64,000 nt of DNA from Pseudomonadota bacterium (GCA_021819435.1 JAKARB010000004.1:186001-250000), one strand, 5' to 3'. Numbered from the stretch's first letter, positions 38,201-48,170 are shown. A program made the numbers and translations. The notes: generated by a model not told the origin, from the sequence alone.

Positions 38201-41200
38201 CGTCGCGGAGTTGCCGGCCAGCGAGTGCGCGAGCGCAACCACCTCGTCAGCGACCGGACGAACCGCGCCCTCCAACATCCATTCGCTCAGGGCGTTGTCG
38301 AGGCGGCGAGACTGCTCGTCGGCTTCGTTGAGGTAGATGTTGAACAGCGGGATGGGAATGCGCAGGTCGCCGATGACCTTGACGGGATCGTCGCTGCCTT
38401 CGCCATCAGGCCCGGGCTCCACGGACTCAGGGTCCATGGGCATGTCGAGCGCGATGGCATCCGCATTGGCTGTGGCCGCACCCATGACGGCACTGCCGTC
38501 CTCAGCAACCGGCGAATCGGTCAGCGACAGGTCAAGGGCGATATCGAGGTCGGCGACAGGCAGGTTCTCGTCAACCAGGGCACCAGCTTCGGTGGGGGCG
38601 CCGTCTTGCGGCAAGCGGATCTCGGTGGGCTCGATGACTTCGAGATTGGATAGATCGAGGGGCTCTTCGCCCTCCTCTGCCAGCGCGCTCTCCAGCACGA
38701 TGGCCGGATGTGCGCCGCTGGTCTCAGCCTGATCGCCGGCAGTTGCATCGGGCAACGCCAGGTCTGGCAGATCTCCCCCGAAGGCCGACTCGAAACCGGA
38801 TTCGGCAGCGGCGGCCAGCACGGCCTCACTGGCGGGCAAGGGCTCGGGCAGCAAGTCGGGCAGGTCGAGCGAGATGACCTCGTCGACCGAGGTGTGGCTG
38901 GCGTCAAGGTCAGCGAGGTCGATGACTTCGCCAGAGGCTGCTGGCTCGGCGAACTCAGGCTCAGACAAGGTGGGCAAGTCGGTGCGCAAGTCGGACAGCG
39001 AAAGCCGCTCGCCCCGCAGCCGCAGGGCATCGGCCACCGCCACCACGGGCGCGCTCGACCAGCCGGCATCGCGGCGCTCGGCGATGGCGTCGGTCCAGCG
39101 GGCGAGGTGATCGAGCACCTCGGCGCTGAGCGTCAGCAGGTCGTCGCTGGCCGGCGCCTGGGAGGCCAGCCAGGTGTTGTAGAGCTGCTCGCAGGCCCAG
39201 CCGGCTTCGCCATACTCCTTCAGGCCAACCATGCGCGAGCTGCCCTTGAGGGTGTGGAAGGCTCGGCGCACCGAGGTCAGGGCCTGCACGTCAGCGGGCT
39301 GTTCGCGCAGGGCGCGCAGGCCCTCGCGGGCCTCGTCGATCACCTCGCGGGCTTCCTCCAGGAAGATCCCGCGCATCTCGTCGTCTTCCTCCAGGCCGGT
39401 GGCTTCGACCTCGACCACCTGGGTGGGGGCGAGGGGCGCCTGCGGCGGGAAGGCCGGGGACTCGGGTTCAGGCTCGGCTTCGGGCTGGGTCAGGTCGGCC
39501 AGCACCTGCGAGACTTGCTCACGGGCAGCAGCGGCCGATTCGGCGTCGTCGGTCTGCAGGGCTTGGTCCAACGCGGCCTGGGCCGCCGCCAGCGTGCCCG
39601 CGAGCTCGGACTGCTCCTGCACGTGCGGGGTTTCGGCGAGCTTTTGCAACTGCTCGGACACCACGTCCAGGGTCACATCACCCTGCCCGGCCTGCTCCAG
39701 CGCCTGCACAACCTCTTCGGCCACGGCCTGGGCTTCCTGCTTTTCGACCTGCTGCACGTGGTGCGCAGCGGCCTCGACCGGGTCATCCGGCGTGCTCAGG
39801 ACTTTTTTTTCGCGGCCCATCAGCGGGGACAGCACCCCGCTGGCTTCGTCGTAGGTGAAGAGGGACTTCGCCAGCGCAGGCTGCACGCCCATCATGTCGA
39901 TGAGGAAGCCGAGCGCGCCGAGGTTGCTGGCCAGGCGATCGAAGACGCCCGATTCTACGGCCTCATCCAGGTCAGAAGAGGGCTGAAGCAAGTGGTCGAC
40001 ATCGTCGCGCATGCGCACGCTGGCATGTGCGGCCAGGTCGAGCCCCAACACCGCCAGCACGCCACGGATGGCCTGCAACTGGTTGGGCACGTTGACCAGC
40101 GGGGCGCGGTTCTGCGGATCGCGGAAGAACTGGTCGATCAGCTTCTCGCATTCGGAGAGCGTGCTGCGCAGTTCCTGCACGACGCTGCCGATGGTCTGGC
40201 GGTCGGAGACGCGGCGGTAGAGGTCCTCCATCCAGCCCTCCAGCGGCGGGGCGGTCTGCCCCTCGCTGACCAGGCGGATGCGGTCGGCCAGGCGCTGCAT
40301 GCGCTCATGCTGCTCATCCGACTCGAACTCACCGTCTTCGAGGCAGGCCTCGACGTAAAGCACGCTGGTGGCCACCTCCATGGCCAAACCGGCTTCGGGG
40401 CCCTGGGCCGAAGCCACAGTTCGTTGGACGGCATCGGTCAGGGCATCGGCCAGCACCTCGCCATCGGGAAAGAGCTTGCGCAGAGAGTCGCCCACCAGGC
40501 TGAACTGCTCATTCAGCCCCCCCAGTCGCAGCGCTTCGCCAGCGGCCACGGCCGACCAGCCTTCCTTGGCGCTGGCCACGCGCTTGAGCGCCTGGGCGAT
40601 GGTAGCCGGGTCATGCCGGCCCAATGAAGAAGAAGCCAGGCTGACCGGGCGATGGCGCTCCAAGCCGAAGGTGCGGCGCACGCGCGTGAGCACGGAGCGC
40701 TCGGCGGCAGGCGTCTCCTGGGCCTGGGCGCAGAAGAAAAGCAGCTCGCTGGCCAGGCGATCGGATGGCACGCCGTTGCCGCGCACCAGCACGCGAAGCT
40801 GGCTCAGCAGCGAGGACAGCACGCGCTTGGCGTGCACGTCGAGCGCGATGTGGCGTTCGGCCAAACCTTCGAGAAAGCCGCTGGCCAGCATCCACGTGGC
40901 CGCCTCGCGGTGAGCGCGGCGCTGTTCGGCGTCACGCGCCAGGGCGGCGCACACCTGCGCGAGGTCACGGGCGTCTTGCGGCTGCTGGCGCTTCATCAGG
41001 CCCAGCAGGCCGCGCTCGAAGGCATCGACCGTGCCCGCATCGGGCTTGCGCGGCTCGACGTCTTCGGGGGCTTCCAGGCGCGATTCAAGCGACAGCGCCG
41101 GCCAGTCCTGGGACCACAGGTCGGAGGGACGCGGCAAGGCACCGCCCACGCGTGAGACCAACGCCTCGTACTGCGGGAACAGCTCGACGGCCGAGACGTG

Positions 41201-41584
41201 CTTGCCAGCGATGCGGCGGCCCATGTAGTCGAGCAGCGCGAACGATGCGCGCTCGATGTCGCGCACGGCGTCGGCAGCCAGGGAAGCAGGCCGCCCCACG
41301 AACTTCTGAACCAACGCCTCGCTGGCGCGCAGCAACGCGGCCCCCGCCGGCAGGCCGGCGAGTTCCAACGCCCCCACCCCCTGGTGGATCTGCTGGCGAG
41401 CGGTGCGCAGCACAGACGGGTCGAGCGCATCGACGTCCGACTGCGAGGCCGAAGCCTGGTCCTTGAGCGCCCGGTTGAGCGCCTTGTGCGCGGCATCCAG
41501 CGACTTGCGCAGCTCGTCCTGCACCCAAGCCAGGGCGCTGAGGTCGTCTGCGGGCAGGGCGGCGTCGGTTTGCAGGCTGTCCAT
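35201..41584 (-). CDS. chpA: ChpA/PilL-type hybrid chemosensory histidine kinase with multiple Hpt domains
   Basis: 2127 residues, the kinase of the type IV pilus chemosensory array. In order: an N-terminal Hpt-like domain (QQIHQGVGAL, His near 67), a degenerate Hpt lacking His (AIRGVLAVLG), Hpt FHTLKGSSRMVG near 778, Hpt AHSLAGNSATVG near 1120, Hpt LHTFKGGARLAG near 1330, a CheA-type dimerisation helix pair near 1530-1630, HATPase (LLRNCVTHGIES, GRGVGMDVV) near 1690-1820, a CheW domain, and a C-terminal receiver (VVDDSLTVRR, phospho-Asp in LSDIEMPRMDG) near 2000-2120. Acidic linkers separate the modules. ATG 41584 is preferred to TTG 41635. Confidence 0.94.
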   Translation of the reverse strand: MDSLQTDAALPADDLSALAWVQDELRKSLDAAHKALNRALKDQASASQSDVDALDPSVLRTARQQIHQGVGALELAGLPAGAALLRASEALVQKFVGRPASLAADAVRDIERASFALLDYMGRRIAGKHVSAVELFPQYEALVSRVGGALPRPSDLWSQDWPALSLESRLEAPEDVEPRKPDAGTVDAFERGLLGLMKRQQPQDARDLAQVCAALARDAEQRRAHREAATWMLASGFLEGLAERHIALDVHAKRVLSSLLSQLRVLVRGNGVPSDRLASELLFFCAQAQETPAAERSVLTRVRRTFGLERHRPVSLASSSLGRHDPATIAQALKRVASAKEGWSAVAAGEALRLGGLNEQFSLVGDSLRKLFPDGEVLADALTDAVQRTVASAQGPEAGLAMEVATSVLYVEACLEDGEFESDEQHERMQRLADRIRLVSEGQTAPPLEGWMEDLYRRVSDRQTIGSVVQELRSTLSECEKLIDQFFRDPQNRAPLVNVPNQLQAIRGVLAVLGLDLAAHASVRMRDDVDHLLQPSSDLDEAVESGVFDRLASNLGALGFLIDMMGVQPALAKSLFTYDEASGVLSPLMGREKKVLSTPDDPVEAAAHHVQQVEKQEAQAVAEEVVQALEQAGQGDVTLDVVSEQLQKLAETPHVQEQSELAGTLAAAQAALDQALQTDDAESAAAAREQVSQVLADLTQPEAEPEPESPAFPPQAPLAPTQVVEVEATGLEEDDEMRGIFLEEAREVIDEAREGLRALREQPADVQALTSVRRAFHTLKGSSRMVGLKEYGEAGWACEQLYNTWLASQAPASDDLLTLSAEVLDHLARWTDAIAERRDAGWSSAPVVAVADALRLRGERLSLSDLRTDLPTLSEPEFAEPAASGEVIDLADLDASHTSVDEVISLDLPDLLPEPLPASEAVLAAAAESGFESAFGGDLPDLALPDATAGDQAETSGAHPAIVLESALAEEGEEPLDLSNLEVIEPTEIRLPQDGAPTEAGALVDENLPVADLDIALDLSLTDSPVAEDGSAVMGAATANADAIALDMPMDPESVEPGPDGEGSDDPVKVIGDLRIPIPLFNIYLNEADEQSRRLDNALSEWMLEGAVRPVADEVVALAHSLAGNSATVGYADLSKLARLLEHALSRAQTLGRVREADAALFHQAAEEIRQLLHQFAAGFLRAASPDLLARLDDYDHEASRLIEARSLQPASDDPPNTHPGGLDESPARPHLRLVSPEPAEPEEHDFGHAEPIQPVHASPVLTPLSELNLPWDGEDDIDQQDQVDADLFPIFEEEAQELLPQLANEVRHWLSRPEDADAASACMRTLHTFKGGARLAGAMRLGELAHRLESAIERLLSAGTPTAEAVAPLEARVDRLVDDFEALRQRDASQHADNLAPLQSSPAPHAPPPSMEATAAEAETGVDIDAVAAVDAASPPSPQPLSPDGNPGWAAGAQDTTSAGSAETSVPSDALAPIDWASLPADRLAAMRPVVRENTQGPSHAAVRVRPQLLDRLVNHAGEVAITRTRLQGQVGQIKGSLSDLTENLDRLRQQLRDIELQAETQVATRMEQARAASQQFDPLEFDRYTRFQELTRMMAESVNDVATVQRTLQRSMETTEDQLAAQARLTRDLQDDLLRTRMVEFEGLSDRLYRVVRQAAKETAKQVRLDIVGGNTEVDRGVLERMTGAFEHLLRNCVTHGIESPEGRAAAGKDATGTITVTLSQEGNEVSIAFSDDGAGLRLDRIRERALSVGVIQPDAHLSDDELAQLIFTPGFSTADQVTELAGRGVGMDVVRAEVNAMGGRVETHTEAGQGTRFTLILPLTTAVTRVVMLRCGQANVAVPTHLIEMVRRSRPAEVEQAYREGSIPFGDQTLPFYWLGALLDFSPMGVEGGRSVPVVIVRSAQQRIAVHVDEVLGNQEVVVKNLGTQLSRLPGLAGMTLLASGAVSLIYNPVALATVYGDQARSVTTQALASAGEAAGGWLQPHAKPLHVAEARSAEPDVPLVLVVDDSLTVRRVTQRLLSREGYRVNLAKDGLEALESLAQERPMVVLSDIEMPRMDGFDLVRNIRADRNLADLPVIMITSRIAQKHRDYAAELGVNHYLGKPYREDELLALVARHATSTDIAIS

Positions 41585-41644
41585 GGGATCCCGGATGTTT
41601 GCTTGGGTCTGGCCGTTCAGGCGTTGCGATGCCAAAGTGGCGGA

Positions 41645-43987
41645 TCAGGAAGCGATCTTGAAGCGGGCCACCTGCTGTTGCAGCTCTTCAGCGGTCTTGG
41701 CCAGCTCACGCACCAGTTGCGAGGTCGAGCGCGTGCCCTCGCCCGTCTGCTCGGTCACGGCGAAGATGTGCTGGATGTTGGCGACCACCACGTTGGCGTT
41801 CTCGGCTTCGCGCAGGGCTTGCGAGGAAATCTGTTCGATCAGCTCGGCGAGGCGGCGCGACACGCGGTCGATGTCGCCCAGCGCGGAGCCGGCCGCGTCA
41901 GACAGGCGGGCCCCTTCGACCACCCCCTGCGTGGAGCGCTCCATGGCGGCCACGGCGTCTTGCGTGTCGGTCTGAATGGTGCGCACCAGCGCGGCAATTT
42001 CGCGTGTCGCGTCGGCCGAGCGTTCAGCCAGGCGCTGCACTTCTTCGGCCACCACCGAGAAGCCGCGGCCGGCTTCACCAGCGGACGCGGCCTGGATGGC
42101 AGCGTTCAAGGCCAGCACGTTCGTCTGCTCCGTGATGTCAGAGATCAGTTCGGTGATTTCGCCGATCTCCTGCGAAGATTCGCCCAGCCGCTTGATGCGC
42201 TTGGAGGTTTCCTGAATCTGCTCGCGGATGGTGTTCATGCCGCCGATGGCGTTCTGCACGGCGGCCAGACCCGAGTCAGCAGCAGCCAGCGACTGGCGCG
42301 CCACCTCGGCGGAGTGCTGGGCCTGCGCGGACACCTCGTTGATTCGACCGGCCATCTGCAGCACCGACTCGCCGGTTTCGCGGATCTCGCGCAGTTGCTC
42401 GTCGGATGCGGCCAGCAGCTCGGTCGAGGTGCTTTCGACCTCGTTCGTCGTCTCCGACACCCGCAGCACCGCGCCCTGCACCTGCGACACCAGCGTGCGC
42501 AGCTCTTCCACGGTGAAGTTCACCGAGTCGGCGATGGCACCGGTGATGTCTTCCGTCACCGTGGCCTGTTGCGTCAGGTCGCCTTCTGCCACCAGTTGCA
42601 GTTCGTTCATCAGCCGAAGGATGGCCGCCTGGTTGGCGTCGTTGACGCGCTTGGCCTCGCGCTCCTGGCGTTCGGCTTCCTGGCGCTGGGCTTCGGCGAT
42701 CAGGGCGCGCTGGCGCTGGTCGGTCAGGAAGACGCGCAGCAAGCCGTACGAGGCGGACGCGGTCAGCAGCAGGAAGATCAGGATCAGGGCCACGTTCAGG
42801 CCGCCGATGCCCGCGCCTTCCGAGAGCTTGGCCTGCACCTCTTCCAGGCCCTTGCGCAGCGGCTCGGAGTCGTCGATCACGGCCACCTGGGCGTCGCGCG
42901 CGGCCACCAGGCCTTGCAGGGATCCGAGGATGAAGCTCGATTGCGTGCGGGTGCGCTCGAAGATCTGCAGGAGCGCATTCAGCATCTCCTTCATTTCCGG
43001 GTCGCGGGTGCCGGTCAGGCGAAGGTCCTGGTTGCCGCTGAGCAGGCCTTCGGCGGTTTCCTTGAAAGCGTTGAGGTCCTTGCCGAGCAGGAACACGGCC
43101 TCGGTTGACACACCTTCCACCGTCAGGAATTCGTTGGCCGACTTGCCGATGCGCTGCGTCAGCATCACGAGCTGGTTCAGCGCCGAAGCTTCGGCCGGCG
43201 TGACACCGCCTTTTTCGATGCGGGCGTTGGCGATGCCTTCGGCCAGGTCGAGCAGTTCGGACGACTGGCCATTCACTTCACGCAGGGCCGCGCTCACCTG
43301 CGTCAGCGTCTGCTTCTGGCTCAACACGAAGTTGGCGTTTTTCTCGGCGCGGTCGACCAGGGAAAGCATCGGCGTGAGCGCATCGCGGGCAGAGCCAGAC
43401 ACCTCGGAGAGCTTCAAGGCGCTGTCGCCCTGGGCCAGGCCACGCACGTTGGAAGCCAGCACCTTGGCCGCCTCGGCCACTTCCGGGAAGGCCTGTGCGC
43501 GGCCGATCAAGGCCTGCGACACCGACTTGGCCAGCCGTTGCGACTGCATCAGCGCCTGACCGGTGGCGCCAGTCTGGGCGGCACGCCGGTCGGCCGCGTT
43601 CACCGAGAGGAAGGCGGCAATCATCAAGCCCAACACACCCGCGGCCAGCGCACCACCGAGGATGCGCTGCTGGCGATCGAGGCGCAGGTGGCCGATCAAG
43701 GGAAGGCCCGTCTGCGACTCGCTGCCGGGCGCAGGGGGAGCCTGCTCCTCGGGGTTCAGGCGAGTCTCGTTGTAGTCATCCGGGAATTGCGAGGGCGCGG
43801 CCTCCGAGATGATGGAATCCGAAGTCGTGGTGTTGCCGCCGGGCTGGATGGTCGACGGGGCAGACTGCGTGTCCACTTGCTGGGCGCCATCGGCCGTGAC
43901 CATGCCCTCCGTGCTCAAGGCTTCCGGCTGGACTTCCTCGCGATCCTGCGACTTGCCCAGCTCCTTGATCCGGCTCAGGAAACTCAT
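41645..43987 (-). CDS. pilJ: PilJ, type IV pilus methyl-accepting chemotaxis protein
   Basis: 780 residues. A 100-residue cytoplasmic acidic N-terminus precedes the first membrane helix ([16 protein letters not shown]). Two PilJ sensor modules fill the periplasmic part, with a second helix ([19 protein letters not shown]) near residue 400. A HAMP-like segment and the methyl-accepting signalling hairpin with tip [20 protein letters not shown] follow. It signals to ChpA. The extended N-terminal tail before TM1 is longer than in Pseudomonas PilJ. It lies 60 bp upstream of chpA. Confidence 0.94.
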   Translation of the reverse strand: MSFLSRIKELGKSQDREEVQPEALSTEGMVTADGAQQVDTQSAPSTIQPGGNTTTSDSIISEAAPSQFPDDYNETRLNPEEQAPPAPGSESQTGLPLIGHLRLDRQQRILGGALAAGVLGLMIAAFLSVNAADRRAAQTGATGQALMQSQRLAKSVSQALIGRAQAFPEVAEAAKVLASNVRGLAQGDSALKLSEVSGSARDALTPMLSLVDRAEKNANFVLSQKQTLTQVSAALREVNGQSSELLDLAEGIANARIEKGGVTPAEASALNQLVMLTQRIGKSANEFLTVEGVSTEAVFLLGKDLNAFKETAEGLLSGNQDLRLTGTRDPEMKEMLNALLQIFERTRTQSSFILGSLQGLVAARDAQVAVIDDSEPLRKGLEEVQAKLSEGAGIGGLNVALILIFLLLTASASYGLLRVFLTDQRQRALIAEAQRQEAERQEREAKRVNDANQAAILRLMNELQLVAEGDLTQQATVTEDITGAIADSVNFTVEELRTLVSQVQGAVLRVSETTNEVESTSTELLAASDEQLREIRETGESVLQMAGRINEVSAQAQHSAEVARQSLAAADSGLAAVQNAIGGMNTIREQIQETSKRIKRLGESSQEIGEITELISDITEQTNVLALNAAIQAASAGEAGRGFSVVAEEVQRLAERSADATREIAALVRTIQTDTQDAVAAMERSTQGVVEGARLSDAAGSALGDIDRVSRRLAELIEQISSQALREAENANVVVANIQHIFAVTEQTGEGTRSTSQLVRELAKTAEELQQQVARFKIAS

Positions 43988-44061
43988 GTGCTTGCTCCAG
44001 TGACTTCTGTTTCTGTGATCTTGTTGCTCGCGTCCACGCCATCCACACCCATCGGGGCCCG

Positions 44062-44607
44062 TCAGGCCTCGATGCGGGCGAATGCTTCGTCCGAAGCCAG
44101 CGCCGTGAGGTCGAGCTCATGCCAGGTGCGGCCCTGGGCATCGGCCATGCGCTGCCCGATGAAATGGGGCCGGGTCGCGTCCTCTGGCTGAGGCACGACC
44201 TGGAGGTTGGACGGGTTGCGCAGGCCCAGCAGGCGGTCGATCAGCAGCGCGACGTTGATTTGCAGCCGCGCGTTGAACGCCACCAACCGACCCGCATCGC
44301 GCGAGATGGACGCTTCGGCGACCTGACGCTGCGAGCGCTTCGCCAGCCCGAGGAAGCTCGCGAGGTCGACCACGCCATTGAGCTGGCCGCGCAGGTTGGC
44401 CACACCGAGGAACCACTCGGCGCTGTGCGGCACCGGGTGGATGGTCGCCAGCGGAAAGATTTCGCCAGATTGATCGAGCGGCAGCAAGAAGCCGTGGCCG
44501 GCGATCTCGACGGCGAGCCAGCTGCGCGACGGCGCCTGTTCGCGCACCGTCTGCAGGCGCTCGGCCAGCCGTTGTTGCAGTTCCCGCAGTGCTTCCTTGT
44601 TGGCCAT
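44062..44607 (-). CDS. pilI: PilI, CheW-like adaptor of the pilus chemosensory array
   Basis: 181 residues of one CheW domain ([41 protein letters not shown]). Couples PilJ to the ChpA kinase. Operon position between pilH and pilJ is the conserved one and is what distinguishes it from the flagellar CheW at 56574. Confidence 0.92.
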   Translation of the reverse strand: MANKEALRELQQRLAERLQTVREQAPSRSWLAVEIAGHGFLLPLDQSGEIFPLATIHPVPHSAEWFLGVANLRGQLNGVVDLASFLGLAKRSQRQVAEASISRDAGRLVAFNARLQINVALLIDRLLGLRNPSNLQVVPQPEDATRPHFIGQRMADAQGRTWHELDLTALASDEAFARIEA

Positions 44608-44622
44608 CGAGCTTGCTCCGGA

Positions 44623-44988
44623 TCAGCCGAAGGCCTTGATCTTGGCCAGCAGTTCTTCCGGGTTCACGGGCTTGACGACGTAGTCGCGCGCGCCCTGGCG
44701 CATGCCCCAGACGCGATCGGTTTCCTGGTTCTTGCTCGTGCAGATGATGACTGGCACGTTGGCGAACTCCGGGTCGCGCGTGATGGCGCGCGTCAACTGG
44801 AAGCCGTTCTGGCCGGGCATGACCACGTCCATGAGGATCAGGTCGGGCTTTTCTTCCTGCAGACGCTTGAGGGCTTCCTCGCCGTTTTCGGCGGTGCGCA
44901 CCTTGTAGCCCTTCTTGGTCAGCAATTCCGACAGAACGTGCAGTTCGGTCTTGGAATCGTCAACGAGCAGGATTTTGTGGATGGACAT
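44623..44988 (-). CDS. pilH: PilH, CheY-like response regulator
   Basis: 121 residues, a single receiver domain: KILLVDDSKTELHVL, phospho-acceptor in LILMDVVMPGQNGFQL, and the conserved lysine in VVKPVNPEEL. In Pseudomonas PilH antagonises or tunes pilus extension downstream of ChpA. ATG 44988 is preceded by AAGAGG. 15 bp separate it from pilI. Confidence 0.92.
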   Translation of the reverse strand: MSIHKILLVDDSKTELHVLSELLTKKGYKVRTAENGEEALKRLQEEKPDLILMDVVMPGQNGFQLTRAITRDPEFANVPVIICTSKNQETDRVWGMRQGARDYVVKPVNPEELLAKIKAFG

Positions 44989-45077
44989 GGCTAACCTCTT
45001 GTCGTTCACCACAGCGCCCTCCCTGGTCCTGGCGCGCGGCGTGGATCTTCACATTCTCGGGACTTCGGGAGAGCCGT

Positions 45078-45093
45078 CCGCCGTTTTCGGCGG
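45078..45093 (-). other. Stem-loop between pilG and pilH
   Basis: CCGCCG-TTTT-CGGCGG, a perfect 6-bp stem within the 148-bp pilG-pilH gap, the longest gap in this operon. No T-run follows, so attenuation or mRNA stabilisation is more likely than full termination. Confidence 0.45.
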
Positions 45094-45136
45094 CCCGGCG
45101 CCCCCTGCGAGCGTTCAAACGCTGCTCAAGCGGTGT

Positions 45137-45532
45137 TCACGCGGTGTATTGGGCGACAGCCTGCAGCAACTGATCCTTCGTGAAGGGTTTGGTCAAGTAG
45201 TCCTGCGAGCCCACCATGCGGCCACGGGCCTTGTCGAACAGGCCGTCCTTCGAAGACAGCATGATCACCGGCGTGTGGGTGAAGCGCGGGTTGCGCTTGA
45301 TGATGGCGCACGTCTGGTAACCGTCCAGCCTGGGCATCAAGATGTCGCAGAAAATGACGTCAGGGGCGTGGTCGTTGACTTTCGACAAGGCATCGAAGCC
45401 ATCTTCGGCCAACACGACCTCGTAGCCCCCTTGCTTCAGGAAAATCTCGGCGCTGCGCCGGATGGTGTTGCTGTCGTCGATGACAAGCACCTTCCGGGAC
45501 GCGGGGGCGTCGGGGTTCACGGATTCAGACAC
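45137..45532 (-). CDS. pilG: PilG, CheY-like response regulator
   Basis: 131 residues with a short N-terminal extension and one receiver domain: KVLVIDDSNTIRRSAEIFL, phospho-acceptor in VIFCDILMPRLDGYQTC, lysine in LTKPFTKDQLL. PilG drives pilus assembly at the leading pole. GTG 45532 is chosen: GGAGGAG lies eight bases upstream and the upstream in-frame extension is unlike the family. Confidence 0.92.
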   Translation of the reverse strand: MSESVNPDAPASRKVLVIDDSNTIRRSAEIFLKQGGYEVVLAEDGFDALSKVNDHAPDVIFCDILMPRLDGYQTCAIIKRNPRFTHTPVIMLSSKDGLFDKARGRMVGSQDYLTKPFTKDQLLQAVAQYTA

Positions 45533-45601
45533 TGCAAAAACTCCTCCATCCACCCGACATGCCCAAGGGGCCATCGGACGGCGTTCTCAAGGTCGAGGGG
45601 C

Positions 45602-45775
45602 TCAGAGAGGCACCATTTCGAAGTCGTCCTTGCGCGCGCCGCATTCGGGACAGACCCAGTTCATGGGGACGTCCTGCCAGCGCGTGCCGGCAGGGATGCC
45701 CTCTTCGGGCAGGCCTGCGGCCTCGTCGTAGATCCAGCCGCAGATCAGGCACATCCAGGTACGAAACTCGCTCAC
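45602..45775 (-). CDS. Rubredoxin
   Basis: 57 residues from GTG 45775: WMCLICGWIYDEAAGLPEEG and WVCPECGARKDDF provide the two CxxC iron ligand pairs 30 residues apart, with the typical aromatic core. A one-electron carrier. A rubredoxin gene at the head of pilGHIJ-chpA, opposite thiD-hemL, is a recurring Burkholderiales arrangement. Its frame ends 69 bp before the pilG GTG. Confidence 0.93.
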   Translation of the reverse strand: MSEFRTWMCLICGWIYDEAAGLPEEGIPAGTRWQDVPMNWVCPECGARKDDFEMVPL

Positions 45776-45796
45776 GTTGGTTCAGATCAGCTTGAA

Positions 45797-45814
45797 TACA
45801 ATGAACCCATTGTA
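45797..45814. promoter_or_regulatory. Overlapping face-to-face -10 boxes, rubredoxin-pil operon versus thiD
   Basis: TACAATG-AACC-CATTGTA. TACAAT on the plus strand (45797-45802) and on the minus strand (45814-45809) give -10 boxes only 6 bp apart and pointing at each other, so the two polymerases could not bind together. The -35 boxes are not obvious. Confidence 0.45.
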
Positions 45815-45887
45815 GCCACGCCTCTTTTGCGCAAACCGCAGGGTTTGCCGGCAATGGCTCACGCTTCTTACACTGCTTACCCACCTG

Positions 45888-46844
45888 ATGAACGCACTCC
45901 AGACCGGCCAGGACGAAGCCCAGATCCCCCCCGACCAGGACGGGGAGGCTCCGGCCTGCGTCATGAGCTTCAACGCCAACGACCCCAGCGGGGCTTCGGG
46001 CATTGGCGCGGACATCGCCACCGTGGCGGCCATGGGCGCGCACGCGCTGCCGGTGGTCACCAGCCTGCTCATTCGCGACACCGCCGAGGTGTTCGAGTCG
46101 GTCGAGATCGACCCGGAAGCTGTCATGGAGCAGGCCCGCTCCATCCTGGAAGACGTGACCGTCGCCTCCTGGAAGGTTGGCTTCCTGGGCAGCGCCGAGA
46201 ACATCAGCGTGGTCGCCGAGATCCTGTCGGACTACCCCGACACGCCGCTGGTGGCCCACCTGTCCAACCTGTCGTGGATGGACGATGACGCCCAGATGGC
46301 CTACCTGGACGCCTACCGCGAGCTGATCCTGCCGGCCACGCATGTGCTGGTGGGCAGCCACCAGACGCTGACCGACTTCCTGCTGCCCGAATGGGAGTCC
46401 GAGCGCATGCCCTCCGCGCGCGAACTGGCCGTGGCGGCCTCGGAGCAAGGCGCCAGCTATGTGCTGGTCACCGGCGTGCAATTGCCCGACCAGTTCATCG
46501 ACAACGTGCTGGCGTCGCCGCAGGGCGCGCTGGCGGGTGAGCGCTTCGAGCGCTTCGAAGCCGGTTTCGTGGGCGCGGGCGACACCCTGTCGGCGGCGCT
46601 GGCGGCCATCCTCTCCAGCGGCACCGAGCTCGATGTGGCGGTGTCCGAGGCGCTGAGCTTCCTCGACCAGTCGCTGGATGCCGGCTTCCGCCCGGGCATG
46701 GGCAATGTGGTGCCCGACCGATTCTTCTGGGCCCTGCCGCCGGGCGACGCCCCGGCCGATGGCGAACCTTTGCCCGAAGGTGGCGACCCCGGCCAGCCCA
46801 CGCTCGACGACACCCCGCCGCCCTCTTCCCGCAACGTCCACTGA
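45888..46844 (+). CDS. thiD: ThiD-like hydroxymethylpyrimidine/phosphomethylpyrimidine kinase (divergent)
   Basis: 318 residues of the ribokinase fold: [29 protein letters not shown], here split as [14 protein letters not shown] and [13 protein letters not shown], then [32 protein letters not shown] and the beta-proteobacterial C-terminal [15 protein letters not shown]. It should phosphorylate the thiamine pyrimidine moiety. Departures from classical ThiD: the GTGCT anion-hole segment reads GAGDT, and the usual DPV(M/L) and LTPN segments are replaced (HLSNLSW, LVGSHQT). Altered substrate is possible. 11 bp upstream of hemL. Confidence 0.75.
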   Translation: MNALQTGQDEAQIPPDQDGEAPACVMSFNANDPSGASGIGADIATVAAMGAHALPVVTSLLIRDTAEVFESVEIDPEAVMEQARSILEDVTVASWKVGFLGSAENISVVAEILSDYPDTPLVAHLSNLSWMDDDAQMAYLDAYRELILPATHVLVGSHQTLTDFLLPEWESERMPSARELAVAASEQGASYVLVTGVQLPDQFIDNVLASPQGALAGERFERFEAGFVGAGDTLSAALAAILSSGTELDVAVSEALSFLDQSLDAGFRPGMGNVVPDRFFWALPPGDAPADGEPLPEGGDPGQPTLDDTPPPSSRNVH

Positions 46845-46855
46845 CGTCATCCGAC

Positions 46856-48148
46856 ATGTCCCGCAACGCCCAGCTGTTCGAACGCGCCCAGCGCGTCATC
46901 CCGGGCGGCGTGAACTCGCCCGTGCGCGCCTTCAAGGCCGTCGGCGGCACGCCCCGCTTCATCCAGCGCGCCCAGGGCGCCTACACCTGGGACGCCGAAG
47001 GCACCCGCTACATCGACTACATCGGCTCCTGGGGCCCGATGATCCTGGGCCATGGCCACCCCGAGGTGGTCGAGGCGGTGCAAAAGGCCGCGCTCGAAGG
47101 CTTCTCGTTCGGCGCACCCACCGAGCGTGAGATCGAACTGGCCGAAGAAATCCTGAAACTCGTGCCCAGCGCCGAGCAGGTGCGCCTGGTCAGCTCGGGC
47201 ACCGAAGCCGGCATGAGCGCGATCCGCCTGGCGCGCGGCTTCACCGGCCGCAACAAGGTCATCAAGTTCGAGGGCTGCTACCACGGCCACGCCGACGCCC
47301 TGCTCGTCAAGGCCGGCTCGGGCCTGGCCACCTTCGGCCACCCCACCAGCGCGGGCGTGCCGGCCGAGGTGGTGCAGCACACACTGGTGCTGACCTACAA
47401 CGACATCGAGCAGATCGAACAGGCCTTCGCAACCCAAGGCGGCGACATCGCCTGCGTGATGATCGAGCCCATCGCCGGCAACATGAACTTCGTGCGCGCC
47501 AGCGTCCCGTTCATGAAGCGCGTGCGCGAGCTGTGCACCCAGCACGGCGCTCTGTTCGTGTTCGACGAAGTGATGAGCGGTTTCCGCGTCGGACTGGGCA
47601 GCGCCCAGGGCCTGTACGCGCAGCTCATCCCCGGCTTCCGCCCTGACATGAGCGTGTTCGGCAAGGTGATCGGCGGCGGCATGCCGCTGGCGGCCTTCGC
47701 GTCGAGCCGCGAGGTCATGGCCAAGCTGGCGCCGCTGGGCCCGGTCTACCAGGCCGGCACGCTCTCGGGTAACCCGGTGGCCACCGCCTGCGGCCTGGCC
47801 ACGCTCAAGCTCATCCAGCAACCGGGCTTCTTCGAGCAGCTCTCGGCGCGCACCCGCCAGCTCATGGGCGGCCTCGTCAAGGTGGCGGCTGATGCCGGTG
47901 TGCCGCTCACGGCTGACAGCGAAGGCGGCATGTTCGGCTTCTTCTTCGCCGAGCAATTGCCCCAGAACTACCAGGAGGTCATGGCGCGCGGCACCGAGAC
48001 CTTCAACCGATTCTTCCACCTCATGCTCGACCAAGGCGTTTACCTGGCGCCGGCCATGTACGAGGCCGGCTTCGTCAGCGCCGCGCACACCGACCAGGAC
48101 ATCGCCGACACGGTGGCTGCGGCGGCACATGCATTCCGGCGGCTCTGA
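46856..48148 (+). CDS. hemL: Glutamate-1-semialdehyde 2,1-aminomutase
   Basis: 430 residues, standard length. PLP-dependent class III aminotransferase fold with [44 protein letters not shown] and the lysine in [14 protein letters not shown] that binds PLP. It makes 5-aminolevulinate in the C5 tetrapyrrole pathway. The thiD-hemL-mpl run is co-directional with short gaps (11 and 22 bp). Confidence 0.97.
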   Translation: MSRNAQLFERAQRVIPGGVNSPVRAFKAVGGTPRFIQRAQGAYTWDAEGTRYIDYIGSWGPMILGHGHPEVVEAVQKAALEGFSFGAPTEREIELAEEILKLVPSAEQVRLVSSGTEAGMSAIRLARGFTGRNKVIKFEGCYHGHADALLVKAGSGLATFGHPTSAGVPAEVVQHTLVLTYNDIEQIEQAFATQGGDIACVMIEPIAGNMNFVRASVPFMKRVRELCTQHGALFVFDEVMSGFRVGLGSAQGLYAQLIPGFRPDMSVFGKVIGGGMPLAAFASSREVMAKLAPLGPVYQAGTLSGNPVATACGLATLKLIQQPGFFEQLSARTRQLMGGLVKVAADAGVPLTADSEGGMFGFFFAEQLPQNYQEVMARGTETFNRFFHLMLDQGVYLAPAMYEAGFVSAAHTDQDIADTVAAAAHAFRRL

Positions 48149-48170
48149 AGCCCCATTTCCTCGCGACCCC

